DNA of 64,000 bases from an uncultured Clostridia bacterium. GTDB taxonomy: Bacteria > Bacillota > Clostridia > Christensenellales > Aristaeellaceae. The stretch spans positions 43,326 to 107,325 of the forward strand of contig CAMKNZ010000005.1 of assembly GCA_946414315.1 (NCBI GenBank). The letters are read 5' to 3'. The notes under the pieces were generated by a model that was given only the letters and a program-made list of their open reading frames with translations, ran no database searches and was not told the DNA's origin. Below are positions 18,471 through 28,507 of the stretch, one piece after another (positions within the stretch are counted from its first letter, which is position 1; each line of letters begins with the position of its first letter). The position numbers and the translations under genes were made by a program.

Positions 18471-19950
18471 GCAGAAACGCAGGCCGGGCACCCGGCGCCT
18501 GGTACAGCTCTACGCCGCGCTGCTGTACAACGCAAACCTGAAGGGATTCATCACCGGACGCATCTATTCCGGCGAAGGAAAAGCCGTCTGCGTTCCGGGG
18601 TTCAACTGTTATTCCTGCCCCGGGGCGATTGCCAGCTGCCCCCTGGGCAGCCTGCAGAACGCCCTGAACGCCTCCGGGCATACCGCGCCCTGGTATATGC
18701 TGGGCATCCTCGCCCTCTTCGGCGTGATCCTCGGCCGGACGATCTGCGGCTGGATCTGCCCCCTGGGCCTGATCCAGGAGCTGCTCCATAAGATCCCCAC
18801 GCCCAAGATCCGCAAGAGCCGGGTCACCCGGGTGCTGTCTTACCTGAAATATGTTTTCCTGGCGGTGTTCGCCGTCGCCCTTCCGATCTGGTACGGCGTT
18901 GGCAAAGGCCTCATCGTGCCGGCTTTCTGCAAGTATATCTGCCCCGCCGGAACGCTGGAGGGCGCGGTGGGCTACCTGCAGCATCCAGCCAACAGCACCT
19001 CCTTCTGGCAGCTGGGCCCGCTGTTCACCAACAAGTGGGTTATCATGACGGTGATCGGCCTGCTCTGCGTGTTCTGCTACCGGACCTTCTGCCGGTTCAT
19101 CTGTCCGCTGGGCGCGATCTACGGATTCTTCAACCGCTTTGCCGTCACCGGCATGCGTGTGAACCCGGACCGCTGCAACGGCTGCGGCCTGTGCGTTTCG
19201 AAGTGCCCCATGGACGTGAAGCACGTCGGGGACCACGAGTGCATCTCCTGCGGAAAGTGCGTCGGAAACTGCGCCCAGGGAGCGATCTCCCTCAAGGCGG
19301 GGAAGATTACTTTGAAAGGTCCTGAGGTCGGAAAGAACGCCGATCCGGAACCCGTGATCCGCAAGCGCCGGAGCGCCGGACGGATCGCCTGGGGAATCGC
19401 CCTGGCGGTGCTGGCCTTCGCCCTGGTCTGGTTCAACTTTATCGAGGCGGATCCGGTCCCGGCGGTTACGGCGGAACCTGCCGCCGAAACCCAGGCGGAA
19501 ACGGAAACGGAAGCCGCCGTGGGCTCGGAGATCGGGAACCTGCTGCCGGACTTTGAGACGGAGCTGCTGGGCGGCGGAAACTTCTGCCTTTCGGATCACC
19601 GGGGGCAGGCGGTCATCATCAACTTCTGGGGCACCACCTGCGCGCCCTGCGTGGCGGAACTGCCGTACTACGAGCAGCTGAAAGAGACTTATCCCGACGT
19701 GGAGATCCTGGCGATCCACCACCGGGCCGGCGCGAAAAAGGCGGAGGCTTTCCTGGCGGACAAGGGCTGGGACCAGCTGGATTTCGCCCTGGACAGCAAG
19801 GCCAAGGGCCTGTTCACCCTGCTGAACGCGTCCGACGCCATGCCCCAGACCATCGTACTGAACCGGCAGGGCGTGGTCATCTACAATGCCCAGTCGCCCC
19901 TGGACTATGAAAAACTGGAAGCCCTGTACAAACAGGCGCTGGAGGACTGA
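18463..19950 (+). CDS. NapH-like 4Fe-4S membrane protein fused to C-terminal TlpA-like thioredoxin domain (TTG start)
   Basis: CNGCGLCVSKCPMDVKHVGDHECISCGKCVGNCAQGAI (two 4Fe-4S motifs) after TM helices; C-terminus VIINFWGTTCAPCVAELPYYEQL. Confidence 0.9.
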   Translation: MDKQKRRPGTRRLVQLYAALLYNANLKGFITGRIYSGEGKAVCVPGFNCYSCPGAIASCPLGSLQNALNASGHTAPWYMLGILALFGVILGRTICGWICPLGLIQELLHKIPTPKIRKSRVTRVLSYLKYVFLAVFAVALPIWYGVGKGLIVPAFCKYICPAGTLEGAVGYLQHPANSTSFWQLGPLFTNKWVIMTVIGLLCVFCYRTFCRFICPLGAIYGFFNRFAVTGMRVNPDRCNGCGLCVSKCPMDVKHVGDHECISCGKCVGNCAQGAISLKAGKITLKGPEVGKNADPEPVIRKRRSAGRIAWGIALAVLAFALVWFNFIEADPVPAVTAEPAAETQAETETEAAVGSEIGNLLPDFETELLGGGNFCLSDHRGQAVIINFWGTTCAPCVAELPYYEQLKETYPDVEILAIHHRAGAKKAEAFLADKGWDQLDFALDSKAKGLFTLLNASDAMPQTIVLNRQGVVIYNAQSPLDYEKLEALYKQALED

Positions 19951-19955
19951 ACGGA

Positions 19956-20813
19956 ATGAAAAAGAAAAACGCGGATCTGATCAGCCAGATCACCAAATAC
20001 ATGCAGGACAACCCGACGATCGCGGCCTGGATCAACCTGGTGGTCAGCATCATCATCGCTGTCCTCATCGTCCTGATCCTGCTGAAAATCGAGCGGAAGA
20101 TCACGCGGAAATGGATTGACAAGCACGACGGGATCAACGCCCGCTTCACCGAAAAGGTGATCCGCTGTGTGATCATCTTCCTGGCGGTCCTGTGGGTGAT
20201 CATGAGCAACAGCCTCACCCAGTCCTTCGGCAGCTCCGTGTTCCAGGGAACCGCCGTGCTGGCGGCCATCGCCGGTTTCGCGGCCAAGCCGATTCTGTCC
20301 GACATGTTCTGCGGCTTCATGATCTCCACCACCAAGCCTTTCAACATCGGGGACCGGATTGAGCTGGACGACGGCACCGCCGGCATCGTCAAGGATATCA
20401 CGATCCGCCACGTGGTGCTCCAGGGTATCGATACCCTGAAGATCGTGATCCCCAACAGCGAGATCAACAGCCGCCGCATCACGAACCTGAGCCATATGAC
20501 CAAGACCCGCAGCATCCATTTCCGCTATGTCGTCGGCCTGAACACCAAAGCGGACGAGGCGAAGCGCGTGATTCAGGAGGCAATCAGTGAAAGCCCCTGG
20601 TCCCTGCCCCGGGTTGGGGAGGATTATTCCCCCGTCTATTTCCTGGACTTTACGGACAACGGCCTCCTGATGGCCACCACCGTGTATTACGCGCCCACCT
20701 CCCCGACGGAAGTCGTGAAGGACGATATCAATTCCCGGGTCAAGCGGGCGCTGGAAGCGGCCGGTATCGAGATCCCGTACAACTATGTGAACGTGATCAA
20801 CGTGGAAAGCTGA
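19956..20813 (+). CDS. MscS family mechanosensitive channel
   Basis: AVLAAIAGFAAKPILSDMFCGFMISTTKPFNIGDRIELDDGTAGIVKDITIRHVVLQGIDTLKIVIPNSEI. Confidence 0.93.
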   Translation: MKKKNADLISQITKYMQDNPTIAAWINLVVSIIIAVLIVLILLKIERKITRKWIDKHDGINARFTEKVIRCVIIFLAVLWVIMSNSLTQSFGSSVFQGTAVLAAIAGFAAKPILSDMFCGFMISTTKPFNIGDRIELDDGTAGIVKDITIRHVVLQGIDTLKIVIPNSEINSRRITNLSHMTKTRSIHFRYVVGLNTKADEAKRVIQEAISESPWSLPRVGEDYSPVYFLDFTDNGLLMATTVYYAPTSPTEVVKDDINSRVKRALEAAGIEIPYNYVNVINVES

Positions 20814-20829
20814 TGTTTCGCACCTTTAC

Positions 20830-20861
20830 AGGGGCAGGGGAGCATTCCCTGCCCCTTTTTG
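20830..20861 (+). terminator. Rho-independent terminator
   Basis: AGGGGCAGGG-gagcatt-CCCTGCCCCT-TTTT. Confidence 0.8.
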
Positions 20862-20961
20862 TAATAAAACCGCCTTGTTTTTTTAATCATCAGAACATTT
20901 TTCACTCTGCCGTTCATGGTATAATCAAGTGTTGTTGTAATTTGCCTGACCGGAGGAAAGC

Positions 20962-23900
20962 ATGCGCTTAAAGAAGCTGGAACTGTACGGGTTCAAGTCC
21001 TTTCCGGAGCGGACTGAGATCGTCTTCAAGGAAGGCATCACCGCCATCGTGGGACCGAACGGATCCGGAAAAAGCAATATCGCGGACGCAGTGCGCTGGG
21101 TGCTCGGAGAGCAGAACGCCAGGACCCTGCGCGGCGCCAGCATGCAGGACGTGATCTTCGGCGGCACCCAGCGGCGGAAGCCCCTGAGCTACTGCGAAGT
21201 TTCCCTGGTCTTTGACAATGAAGACAAGAGCCTCCCCCTGGAGTATTCCGAGATCCTGGTCACCCGCCGGGTCTACCGCAGCGGGGAGAGTGAATATTTC
21301 CTGAACCGGTCCTCCTGCCGCCTGAAGGACGTCATCGACCTGTTCCGCGACACCGGTATCGGCAAGGAAGGCTATTCCATCATCGGCCAGGGCCGGATCG
21401 ACGAGATCCTGTCCCGCAAGGGGGAGGACCGCCGCCAGGTCTTCGAGGAGGCCGCCGGCATCGTCAAGTTCCGCGCCCGCAAGGAAGAGGCGGACCGGAA
21501 GCTGGCCAAAACCCAGGAGAACATCTCCCGGGTGGACGACCTGCTGGACGAACTGAAGAACCGCCTCGGCCCGCTGGAGGAGGACGCGAAGAACGCCCGG
21601 GTTTACCTGGATTATTCCGCCCGGCTGAAGGTGCTGGACCTGAACCTCTTCCTTGTCCGTTCGGAAAAGATGGAGGCAAAGCTCCGGGAGTCGGACCTGG
21701 ACCTGCAGAACATGCAGGCCGTGCTGGCGGAGAGCGAGCGCACCCTGGAGGAAAAAACCGCCGAGAGCGACGCGCGCCAGGCGGAGATCCGGGACCTGGA
21801 CGGAAAGATCTCCGGGGCCAACGACGCCCGGATGACCGGCATGGAAGCCGTCCACCGGGCGGAGAACGCCGCCCGGGAGGTGCAGGAGCGCCGGGACCGC
21901 CGCGGGGAGGACAGGGCCCGGATCACGGAAGAGCTGACGGAAGCGGAGGAGCGTATCGCCGAGCTGGACGCCCTGGCGGCGGAGAGCTCCGGCGGCAGCG
22001 ATACCCGCAGCGCCACCCTGGAAAAGCTTACGGAGAAACTGGACGCCGCCAGGGCAGCGGAGGAAGCGGCCCGGGCGGAGGAAACAGAAAAAGAAACCAC
22101 CCTGGAAGATCATAAAAACGCGATGCTGGACGCGGTCAACCGACGCGCCGCCGCGCTGAGCAACCAGACCCGTCTGAACACCATGCTCTCCACCATGGAG
22201 ACCCGGCTGGAAGAGCTGACCGTCTCCTGCGAAGAGATGCGCACCCAGGGCAGCGGCCTGGAAAACGCCGTGGCGGACGCCCGGGCGCGGCTGGAGAAGG
22301 AAACCGCGGAGCAGGACCGCCTGGCCGCTGCCCTGCAGGAAGTCCGTGCCGGGCTGGAAGCCGCGGACGCGGAGGTCATCGAAGCCCGCGCGGCCTATGA
22401 CCGGAAGCTCACGGAGATGCGGGACATGGAATCCCGCCAGCAGATCCTGGACGAGATGTCCCGGGAGATGGAAGGCTATTCCAATGCCGTGCGCACCGTC
22501 GTGACCCGCGCGCGGGAGCGGAACGACAGCCGCGTCCGCGGCCCGGTCAGCCAGCTGATCTCCGTGCCTGAAAAATATGAAACGGCCATCGATATGGTCC
22601 TGGGCGCCACCCAGCAGCATGTGGTCACCGAGGACGAGGAGACGGCCAAGGAACAGATTGAATACCTGCGGGAGAACCGGCTGGGCCGGGCCACGTTCCT
22701 GCCCCTGACGACGGTGAAGCCGCGGCTTCTGACCCCGGAGGAGCAGGAAGCCCTGAGCCTGCCCGGCTGCATCGGCGTGGCTTCCGACCTGGTGGAGTGC
22801 GATGAGGAATACCGCGGGATCGTGGAGAACCTGCTGGGCCGCACCGTGATCGCGGAGGACCTGGCTTCCGGCATTCCGATCATGCGCAAAGGCGACCACG
22901 CCTTCCGCCTGGTCACCCTCAAGGGCGACGTCATGCACTCCGGCGGCTCCATGACCGGCGGCTCCGTTTCCTCCCGGAACGTGAACCTGTTTACCCGGGA
23001 ACGGGAACTGAAGGAACTGACGGCGAAGCTGTCCGCGGGCCAGGACGAGCTGGAGCGTCTGCTGCGGCAGATGCAGGACGGCCAGAAGCGCAAGGACGAG
23101 CTCAAGGAACGCTCCGCCGGCGCCCTGGAAGAACTGCACCAGCAGGAGATCGCCGTCGCCCGGGAGACCGAGCGCGTGCAGAACGCGGAGGGCGACGCCC
23201 AGACCCACAGCATGCGCCTGCACGAATCCGAAGCCGCCCGGGAACAGCTCATGGAATCCATGATGCAGATCCGGGAACAGCTGTCCATGGCCACGGATTC
23301 CACCGAGGCCACCGACAAGACCCGGGAGGAAATGGAAGCGCAGGCAGCCGTGCTGCAGCAGGTGCTGACCGAAGCCCGGAGGAAGACCGAAGAGAAGGCG
23401 GAGGAGACCCTGCGCCTGACCCTGGAGGTCAACGACCTGAAACACGAGCTGGAGACCCTCCAGCGGGACAAGGCGCGCTACGAACAGGATAGGAAGCGCA
23501 TGACCGCCGACCAGGACCGCCGCCGCAGGCAGCTGGCGGAGATGGAGGCCGCGGAGGCCGCCGACCTGGAAGCCGCCGCGAAGGCGGAAAAGGAACTGGA
23601 GGAAAGCCGCCTCGAGCAGGCCCGCCGGGAGCAGGTTTCCCGCGCCCTGGAAGAGGACCGGGCCGGAAAACAGGAATTGCTTACCCAGATCCTGGCGGAT
23701 ATCGAGGGACTGCACCAGACCCGCCAGCGGGACGCCGATAAAATGCACCGGCTGGAGCTCAGCCGCACCCGGACCGAGGGCGATCTCAAGGCCCTGCAGG
23801 ACCGGATCTGGAACACTTACGAAATTACCTACGCCGGCGCGGAGGAATTCCGCATGAAGGAAGGCTTCAGCCTCACCGAGGCGGACCGCGAGGCGGCCCA

Positions 23901-24531
23901 GCTTTCCGCGGAAATCCGTGCCCTGGGCCCGGTCAACGTCCGGGCGGTGGAGGAATACGCGGATACCAAAGCCCGGGTGGATGAGATCACCGCCCAGCGG
24001 GAGGACCTAGAGAAGGCGGAAAAGGACCTGAAGGACCTGATCACCCGCCTGCTTTCCAGCATGAAGGAGACCTTTGTGGAGCAGTTCGCCCTGCTGCAGG
24101 GGTATTTCTCCGAGACCTTCGAGCGCCTCTTCGGCGGCGGCCACGCGGAGCTGATCCTCATGGACCCGAACGATCCGCTGAACTGCGGCATCGAGGTCAG
24201 CGCCCAGCCCCCGGGCAAGAAGCTGCAGCTGCTGTCGCTCCTTTCCGGCGGCGAGCGGACCCTGACCGCCATCGCGATCCTCTTCGCGACCCTGAAGCTC
24301 AAGCCCACGCCCTTCTGTATCCTCGACGAGATCGAAGCGGCGCTGGACGACGCGAATATCGGTTATTTTGCGGACTACCTGGCGGAATACTCAAAGTCCA
24401 CCCAGTTCGTGGTTATCACCCACCGGAAGGGGACCATGGAGCGGGCGAACGGCCTCTTCGGCGTAGCCATGGAGGAACAGGGCGTCAGCCGGATGGTGTC
24501 CGTATCCCTGCAGGACTATAAGGATGACTAA
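20962..24531 (+). CDS. smc: Chromosome segregation protein SMC
   Basis: MRLKKLELYGFKSFPERTEIVFKEGITAIVGPNGSGKSNIADAVRWVLGEQNARTLRG; coiled coils; LLSGGERTLTAIAILFATLKLKPTPFCILDEIEAALDDANI. Confidence 0.98.
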   Translation: MRLKKLELYGFKSFPERTEIVFKEGITAIVGPNGSGKSNIADAVRWVLGEQNARTLRGASMQDVIFGGTQRRKPLSYCEVSLVFDNEDKSLPLEYSEILVTRRVYRSGESEYFLNRSSCRLKDVIDLFRDTGIGKEGYSIIGQGRIDEILSRKGEDRRQVFEEAAGIVKFRARKEEADRKLAKTQENISRVDDLLDELKNRLGPLEEDAKNARVYLDYSARLKVLDLNLFLVRSEKMEAKLRESDLDLQNMQAVLAESERTLEEKTAESDARQAEIRDLDGKISGANDARMTGMEAVHRAENAAREVQERRDRRGEDRARITEELTEAEERIAELDALAAESSGGSDTRSATLEKLTEKLDAARAAEEAARAEETEKETTLEDHKNAMLDAVNRRAAALSNQTRLNTMLSTMETRLEELTVSCEEMRTQGSGLENAVADARARLEKETAEQDRLAAALQEVRAGLEAADAEVIEARAAYDRKLTEMRDMESRQQILDEMSREMEGYSNAVRTVVTRARERNDSRVRGPVSQLISVPEKYETAIDMVLGATQQHVVTEDEETAKEQIEYLRENRLGRATFLPLTTVKPRLLTPEEQEALSLPGCIGVASDLVECDEEYRGIVENLLGRTVIAEDLASGIPIMRKGDHAFRLVTLKGDVMHSGGSMTGGSVSSRNVNLFTRERELKELTAKLSAGQDELERLLRQMQDGQKRKDELKERSAGALEELHQQEIAVARETERVQNAEGDAQTHSMRLHESEAAREQLMESMMQIREQLSMATDSTEATDKTREEMEAQAAVLQQVLTEARRKTEEKAEETLRLTLEVNDLKHELETLQRDKARYEQDRKRMTADQDRRRRQLAEMEAAEAADLEAAAKAEKELEESRLEQARREQVSRALEEDRAGKQELLTQILADIEGLHQTRQRDADKMHRLELSRTRTEGDLKALQDRIWNTYEITYAGAEEFRMKEGFSLTEADREAAQLSAEIRALGPVNVRAVEEYADTKARVDEITAQREDLEKAEKDLKDLITRLLSSMKETFVEQFALLQGYFSETFERLFGGGHAELILMDPNDPLNCGIEVSAQPPGKKLQLLSLLSGGERTLTAIAILFATLKLKPTPFCILDEIEAALDDANIGYFADYLAEYSKSTQFVVITHRKGTMERANGLFGVAMEEQGVSRMVSVSLQDYKDD

Positions 24532-24549
24532 TTTGATCGGAGGCGCCTT

Positions 24550-25914
24550 ATGAAAAAAGCTTTATCCCTGCTGCTGCTGATCCTGCTGCTGGCGGCGCTT
24601 CCTTTTGCCTGCGCCGAGGAAACGGCGGAGGCTGCTGAGACGCAGGAACTGCCGGCGGAGCTGTTTGACCTGTGGGACTACGGCGGCGAGAGCCCGGTCT
24701 GGGTCGATTCCGCGATCCCGGTGGCCGACGGCATCCTGCTGGCGCCCAGCGCCGTGGCGGAGATCCCGGTGGATCAGCTGGCCGTGACGGACGGCGAAAA
24801 CGCCTGGGTCGTGGAGGCCGTGGTACAGGACAGCGACAACCTGCTTGCCCTGGTGTTCTACGATCCCGGGGACAAGCCCGTCCGCTGGGGCGCCTGGCAG
24901 CTCCTGGCCTGGGGAGACGAAACGCCTGCGTCTTCCTGCATCGTCCGCTGGGGCGACCGGTTCGGTTCCCGGATCAACCGCGGCGTGCTTTCCGCGGAGG
25001 AGTTTACCCGGAACGGCCGGCGTTTCATGCTGCTGGACCTGACGGATCCGGCGCCTGTGGGAAGCGCGGTGCTGACCGCGGACGGCCGGCTGGCCGGCGT
25101 CGTGACCGCCCAGTGGGCGGAAGGCGTCAACCGTGTGCTTGTGCTGCCGGCGGAGGGTGTTGCCGAAAGCGTGTCCGGCGTGTCCGGGCTGCTGGCGGGG
25201 CTGCCGGAGTGGGGCGAAGCGCCCGAAGGCCTTTCCGTGACCCTGGTCAACAATACGGTCGTGGTCGACTGGACGGCGATGACCCTGCCGGAAAAGAAGG
25301 ACGGCGAGGACGTCTGGATGGCCCTGGTGGATACGGGCAACGGTTTCATGACCAGTTTTCCCGCCGAAGCGAAGGAACGTGTGTTCAGCACGGTGCTGAC
25401 GCCCGGCCGGTTCTACATCGTCGGGCCGGTTGTGTCCGCCGGCAGGCCGTCCGCCGTACCGGAATCCTTCGCGTCCGTCTATGTCCCGCAGACGGGAAGA
25501 CTGACGGAATATGGCTTCAAACCGGTGTGCACCGCCATCGCGGAAGCGCCGGAAGGCGGCCTGAAGGACGGCGAGGCGCCCGTGCCGGTTATGGAAGTGA
25601 CCGAGGAACTGCTCCGGAGCGGCCGGGCCTACTTCTATTCCTGGTCCACCTATGAAGTCACGGAAAACATCGAAGGCAAGTCCCTCCTGGTCACTCTGAC
25701 CGATCCCAGGGGCTATAACTACCGCTACGAGAGCGGCTGGCTCTATTCGCCGGAATACATGGCGGAGGATATCTGGTACATTCCGCTGTCGGAAATGAAC
25801 CTGACCTCCATACTGGACGCCGACGGCTATCCGGCGGGCGAATACCGGGTAGCGTATTATGTGGATGGCCGGCTGGCAGACGAATTCAGTTTTGAATTGA
25901 AGCAAGAACAATAA
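24550..25914 (+). CDS. Secreted protein with possible degenerate trypsin/HtrA-like fold
   Basis: Signal peptide MKKALSLLLLILLLAALPFACA; GILLAPSAVAE ... DSDNLLALVFYDP ... VGSAVLTADGRLAGVVTAQW. Confidence 0.65.
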   Translation: MKKALSLLLLILLLAALPFACAEETAEAAETQELPAELFDLWDYGGESPVWVDSAIPVADGILLAPSAVAEIPVDQLAVTDGENAWVVEAVVQDSDNLLALVFYDPGDKPVRWGAWQLLAWGDETPASSCIVRWGDRFGSRINRGVLSAEEFTRNGRRFMLLDLTDPAPVGSAVLTADGRLAGVVTAQWAEGVNRVLVLPAEGVAESVSGVSGLLAGLPEWGEAPEGLSVTLVNNTVVVDWTAMTLPEKKDGEDVWMALVDTGNGFMTSFPAEAKERVFSTVLTPGRFYIVGPVVSAGRPSAVPESFASVYVPQTGRLTEYGFKPVCTAIAEAPEGGLKDGEAPVPVMEVTEELLRSGRAYFYSWSTYEVTENIEGKSLLVTLTDPRGYNYRYESGWLYSPEYMAEDIWYIPLSEMNLTSILDADGYPAGEYRVAYYVDGRLADEFSFELKQEQ

Positions 25915-25993
25915 AAATCCATAAATATCAATTCATTATTTACAATTTATGCGTTATAGTACCAAAGTACATTGCTTTGGACAGGAGGATCCC

Positions 25994-27250
25994 ATGCCGA
26001 ATTTTTCTCTGAACGACGACGTATTTGTCCGCGCGGCGGAACAGTTTCCGACGCCTTTCCATCTCTATGACGAACAGGGGATCCGCGCCCGCGCCCGCCG
26101 GCTGAAGGCGGCTTTTGCCTGGTGCGAAGACTTTAAAGAATACTTTGCCGTCAAGGCCCTGCCTAACCCGGAGATCCTGCGGATCATGAAGGACGAAGGC
26201 TGCGGCCTGGACTGCTCCTCCGCTACGGAGCTGGCCCTGGCGAAGGCCTGCGGTTTCTCCGGGGAGGACGTGATCCTTTCCGCCAACGCCATGCCGCCCG
26301 AAGAGTTCACCCAGGCGCGGGAGCTCGGCGCCTTCATCAACCTGGACGACCTGTCCGATATTGACCTCCTGCGGACCCACGGCGGTTTCCCCGATACGGT
26401 CTGCCTGCGCTACAATCCCGGCGGAACCTTCTCCATCGGCAACACGATCATGGGCAACCCGGGGGAGGCGAAATACGGCTTCACCCTGCCCCAGCTGAAG
26501 GAAGGCCTTGCCATCCTGAAAAAAGAAGGCGTTACGGCTTTCGGCCTGCACGCCTTCCTGGCTTCCAACACGATTGACCCGGCCTATTATCCGGGCCTGG
26601 CCGAACTGCTGATGACCCTGGGACGGGACCTGGCGGCGGAGTTCGGCATGAAGTTCGCCTTTGTGGACCTGTCCGGCGGCATCAGCATTCCCTACCGGCC
26701 GGAAGAGAAGGAACCGGACCTGGAGGCCGTCGGCGAGGGCGTCCGGAAAGTCTATGAAAAACTTTTCCCGGAAGGCGGCGTCGCCATCAAGACGGAACTG
26801 GGCCGCTGGATGACCGGTCCCTGCGGCTGGCTGGTGACCCACGCCGTGCACGAAAAAAAGATCTACCGGGATTACATCGGCGTGGACGCCTGCGCGGTCA
26901 ACCTGATGCGCCCGGCCATGTACGGGGCTTATCACCATGTGTCCGTCTGCGGCAAGCGGGACTGGCCCGCGGACCACGTCTATGATATCACCGGCAGTCT
27001 TTGCGAGAACAACGATAAGTTTGCCTGGGAACGGCCGCTTCCGGAGATCCGGCTGGGCGACCTGCTCCTGATCCACGATACGGGCGCCCACGGCTCCGCC
27101 ATGGGCTACAACTACAACGGCCGCCTGCGCGGGGCGGAGGTGCTGTATACCGCCGACGGCGGCTATCGGCTGATCCGCCGGGCTGAGACCGCGCAGGATT
27201 ACTTCGCGACGCTGGATGTGGATCCCGCGTACGCGCAGATCATCGGATAA
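25994..27250 (+). CDS. Diaminopimelate decarboxylase family PLP enzyme
   Basis: PTPFHLYDEQGIRARARRL, YFAVKALPNPEIL, GLDCSSATELALAKACGF, GLHAFLASNTID, DTGAHGSAMGYNYNGRLR. Confidence 0.9.
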   Translation: MPNFSLNDDVFVRAAEQFPTPFHLYDEQGIRARARRLKAAFAWCEDFKEYFAVKALPNPEILRIMKDEGCGLDCSSATELALAKACGFSGEDVILSANAMPPEEFTQARELGAFINLDDLSDIDLLRTHGGFPDTVCLRYNPGGTFSIGNTIMGNPGEAKYGFTLPQLKEGLAILKKEGVTAFGLHAFLASNTIDPAYYPGLAELLMTLGRDLAAEFGMKFAFVDLSGGISIPYRPEEKEPDLEAVGEGVRKVYEKLFPEGGVAIKTELGRWMTGPCGWLVTHAVHEKKIYRDYIGVDACAVNLMRPAMYGAYHHVSVCGKRDWPADHVYDITGSLCENNDKFAWERPLPEIRLGDLLLIHDTGAHGSAMGYNYNGRLRGAEVLYTADGGYRLIRRAETAQDYFATLDVDPAYAQIIG

Positions 27251-27251
27251 A

Positions 27252-28418
27252 TTACAGGACGATCTCCCCGGGCCGATAACCCGCCGGGAGATCTTCTTCT
27301 TCCACGAAGGCCAGGCTTTCGTCCTCCAGCGTCGGCAGGAAGGCCGCGTAGGGGATGGATTCCGTTTCCCGTCCGTAACCGCTCCGGCCGAACCAGCCGC
27401 CCTCCCGGGCAGCAAGGTTCAGGTCCCGGGCGAATTTTGTTTTATTGCTGCAGTCGTGCACTACGATGGGCCAGTTCTCTTCCGCCGCGGTCTTCATAAC
27501 CTGCAGGGTCAGGTCCCGGCTCATGATGGGGCTCAGGTAACCCATCCGGCAGTAATACAGCGGCTCGCCGGCGTAGTTGGCGAGGTTGTTGTCGTTCAGG
27601 TGCAGTTCCGCGCAGTTCATGAAGTCGATCCCCGTGGCGAGGATCTTTTCTTTTTTCTCCGTCAGCGCTTTGTAAAACTCCCGGGTCATGGGCGTCTCCA
27701 CGCCTACGCGGGGGATATACTTCTTCGCCGTGGCCATGGCGGCGATGACCCTGTCGCTGGTGCCGCTGGCGCCCAGGTTGAACCGCAGTTCGTCCAGGCC
27801 CGCTTCGCCCAGGGCCCGCAGGTTCTCCTCGTTCGCGTTCACGCCGTTGGTATACATGTGCTGGTGGATCCCTGCCTGGCGGAAGCGCCGGATGATCCCG
27901 TAATACTTCTCAATCTCCATAAAGGGTTCCAGGTAGACGTAGGCGATGCCCGTGGGCTTTTTCTGCAGGGAAAAGAGCAGGGGCAGGTCCTCCTCCCGGT
28001 ACCGGCTGCCGCCGATTTCCCACAGATCCTCCCCGATGGGCTCGATGCAGTCCAGCTGGCCGTAGTCGTAGCAGAAGGGACAGGCCAGGTTGCAGCGGTT
28101 GGTCTTGCGCACCGCGCTCAGCCCCGTGCCCAGCAGGCAGCTGCGGCAGCCGCCGGGAAAGCGAACCTCCGGCCCGACAAACAGCGTGCAGGCCGGCGTA
28201 TCCGGCGACCAGGGAAAGGCGTTCTCCGTACCCGGCACGACGGCTTTCAGCCCGGGAATGGTCAGCAGCGTCTCCTTCCGACGGGCTTCGACGGCGGTCT
28301 CGATCTGGCTGAATACGGCCAGGGCGATCTCCTGCTGCCGGCAGCCGAGGGGCTCTTCCTCAGGCAGTTCCGCGAAGAAACGGAACCAGGTCAGGGCGTC
28401 TTTCCGGGAGATTTTCAT
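27252..28418 (-). CDS. Radical SAM protein of unassigned function
   Basis: CRSCLLGTGLSAVRKTNRCNLACPFCYDYGQLD contains CxxxCxxC; IHQHMYTNGVNANEENLRALGEAGLDELRFNLGA. Confidence 0.88.
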   Translation of the reverse strand: MKISRKDALTWFRFFAELPEEEPLGCRQQEIALAVFSQIETAVEARRKETLLTIPGLKAVVPGTENAFPWSPDTPACTLFVGPEVRFPGGCRSCLLGTGLSAVRKTNRCNLACPFCYDYGQLDCIEPIGEDLWEIGGSRYREEDLPLLFSLQKKPTGIAYVYLEPFMEIEKYYGIIRRFRQAGIHQHMYTNGVNANEENLRALGEAGLDELRFNLGASGTSDRVIAAMATAKKYIPRVGVETPMTREFYKALTEKKEKILATGIDFMNCAELHLNDNNLANYAGEPLYYCRMGYLSPIMSRDLTLQVMKTAAEENWPIVVHDCSNKTKFARDLNLAAREGGWFGRSGYGRETESIPYAAFLPTLEDESLAFVEEEDLPAGYRPGEIVL

Positions 28419-28507
28419 GGAGCTGTCATCCTTTCCAAAATGTTACAGAATCATTTCACTTCATTGACAAAATGAACGTTTTCCGGTATCATTGATCTGT
28501 TGAAATC

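Noticed and set aside
20968-23748. 926-aa minus-strand ORF opposite smc
   Set aside because: Antisense shadow of a GC-rich gene; His/Gly/Leu-rich translation without motifs, while the plus strand encodes a clear SMC.
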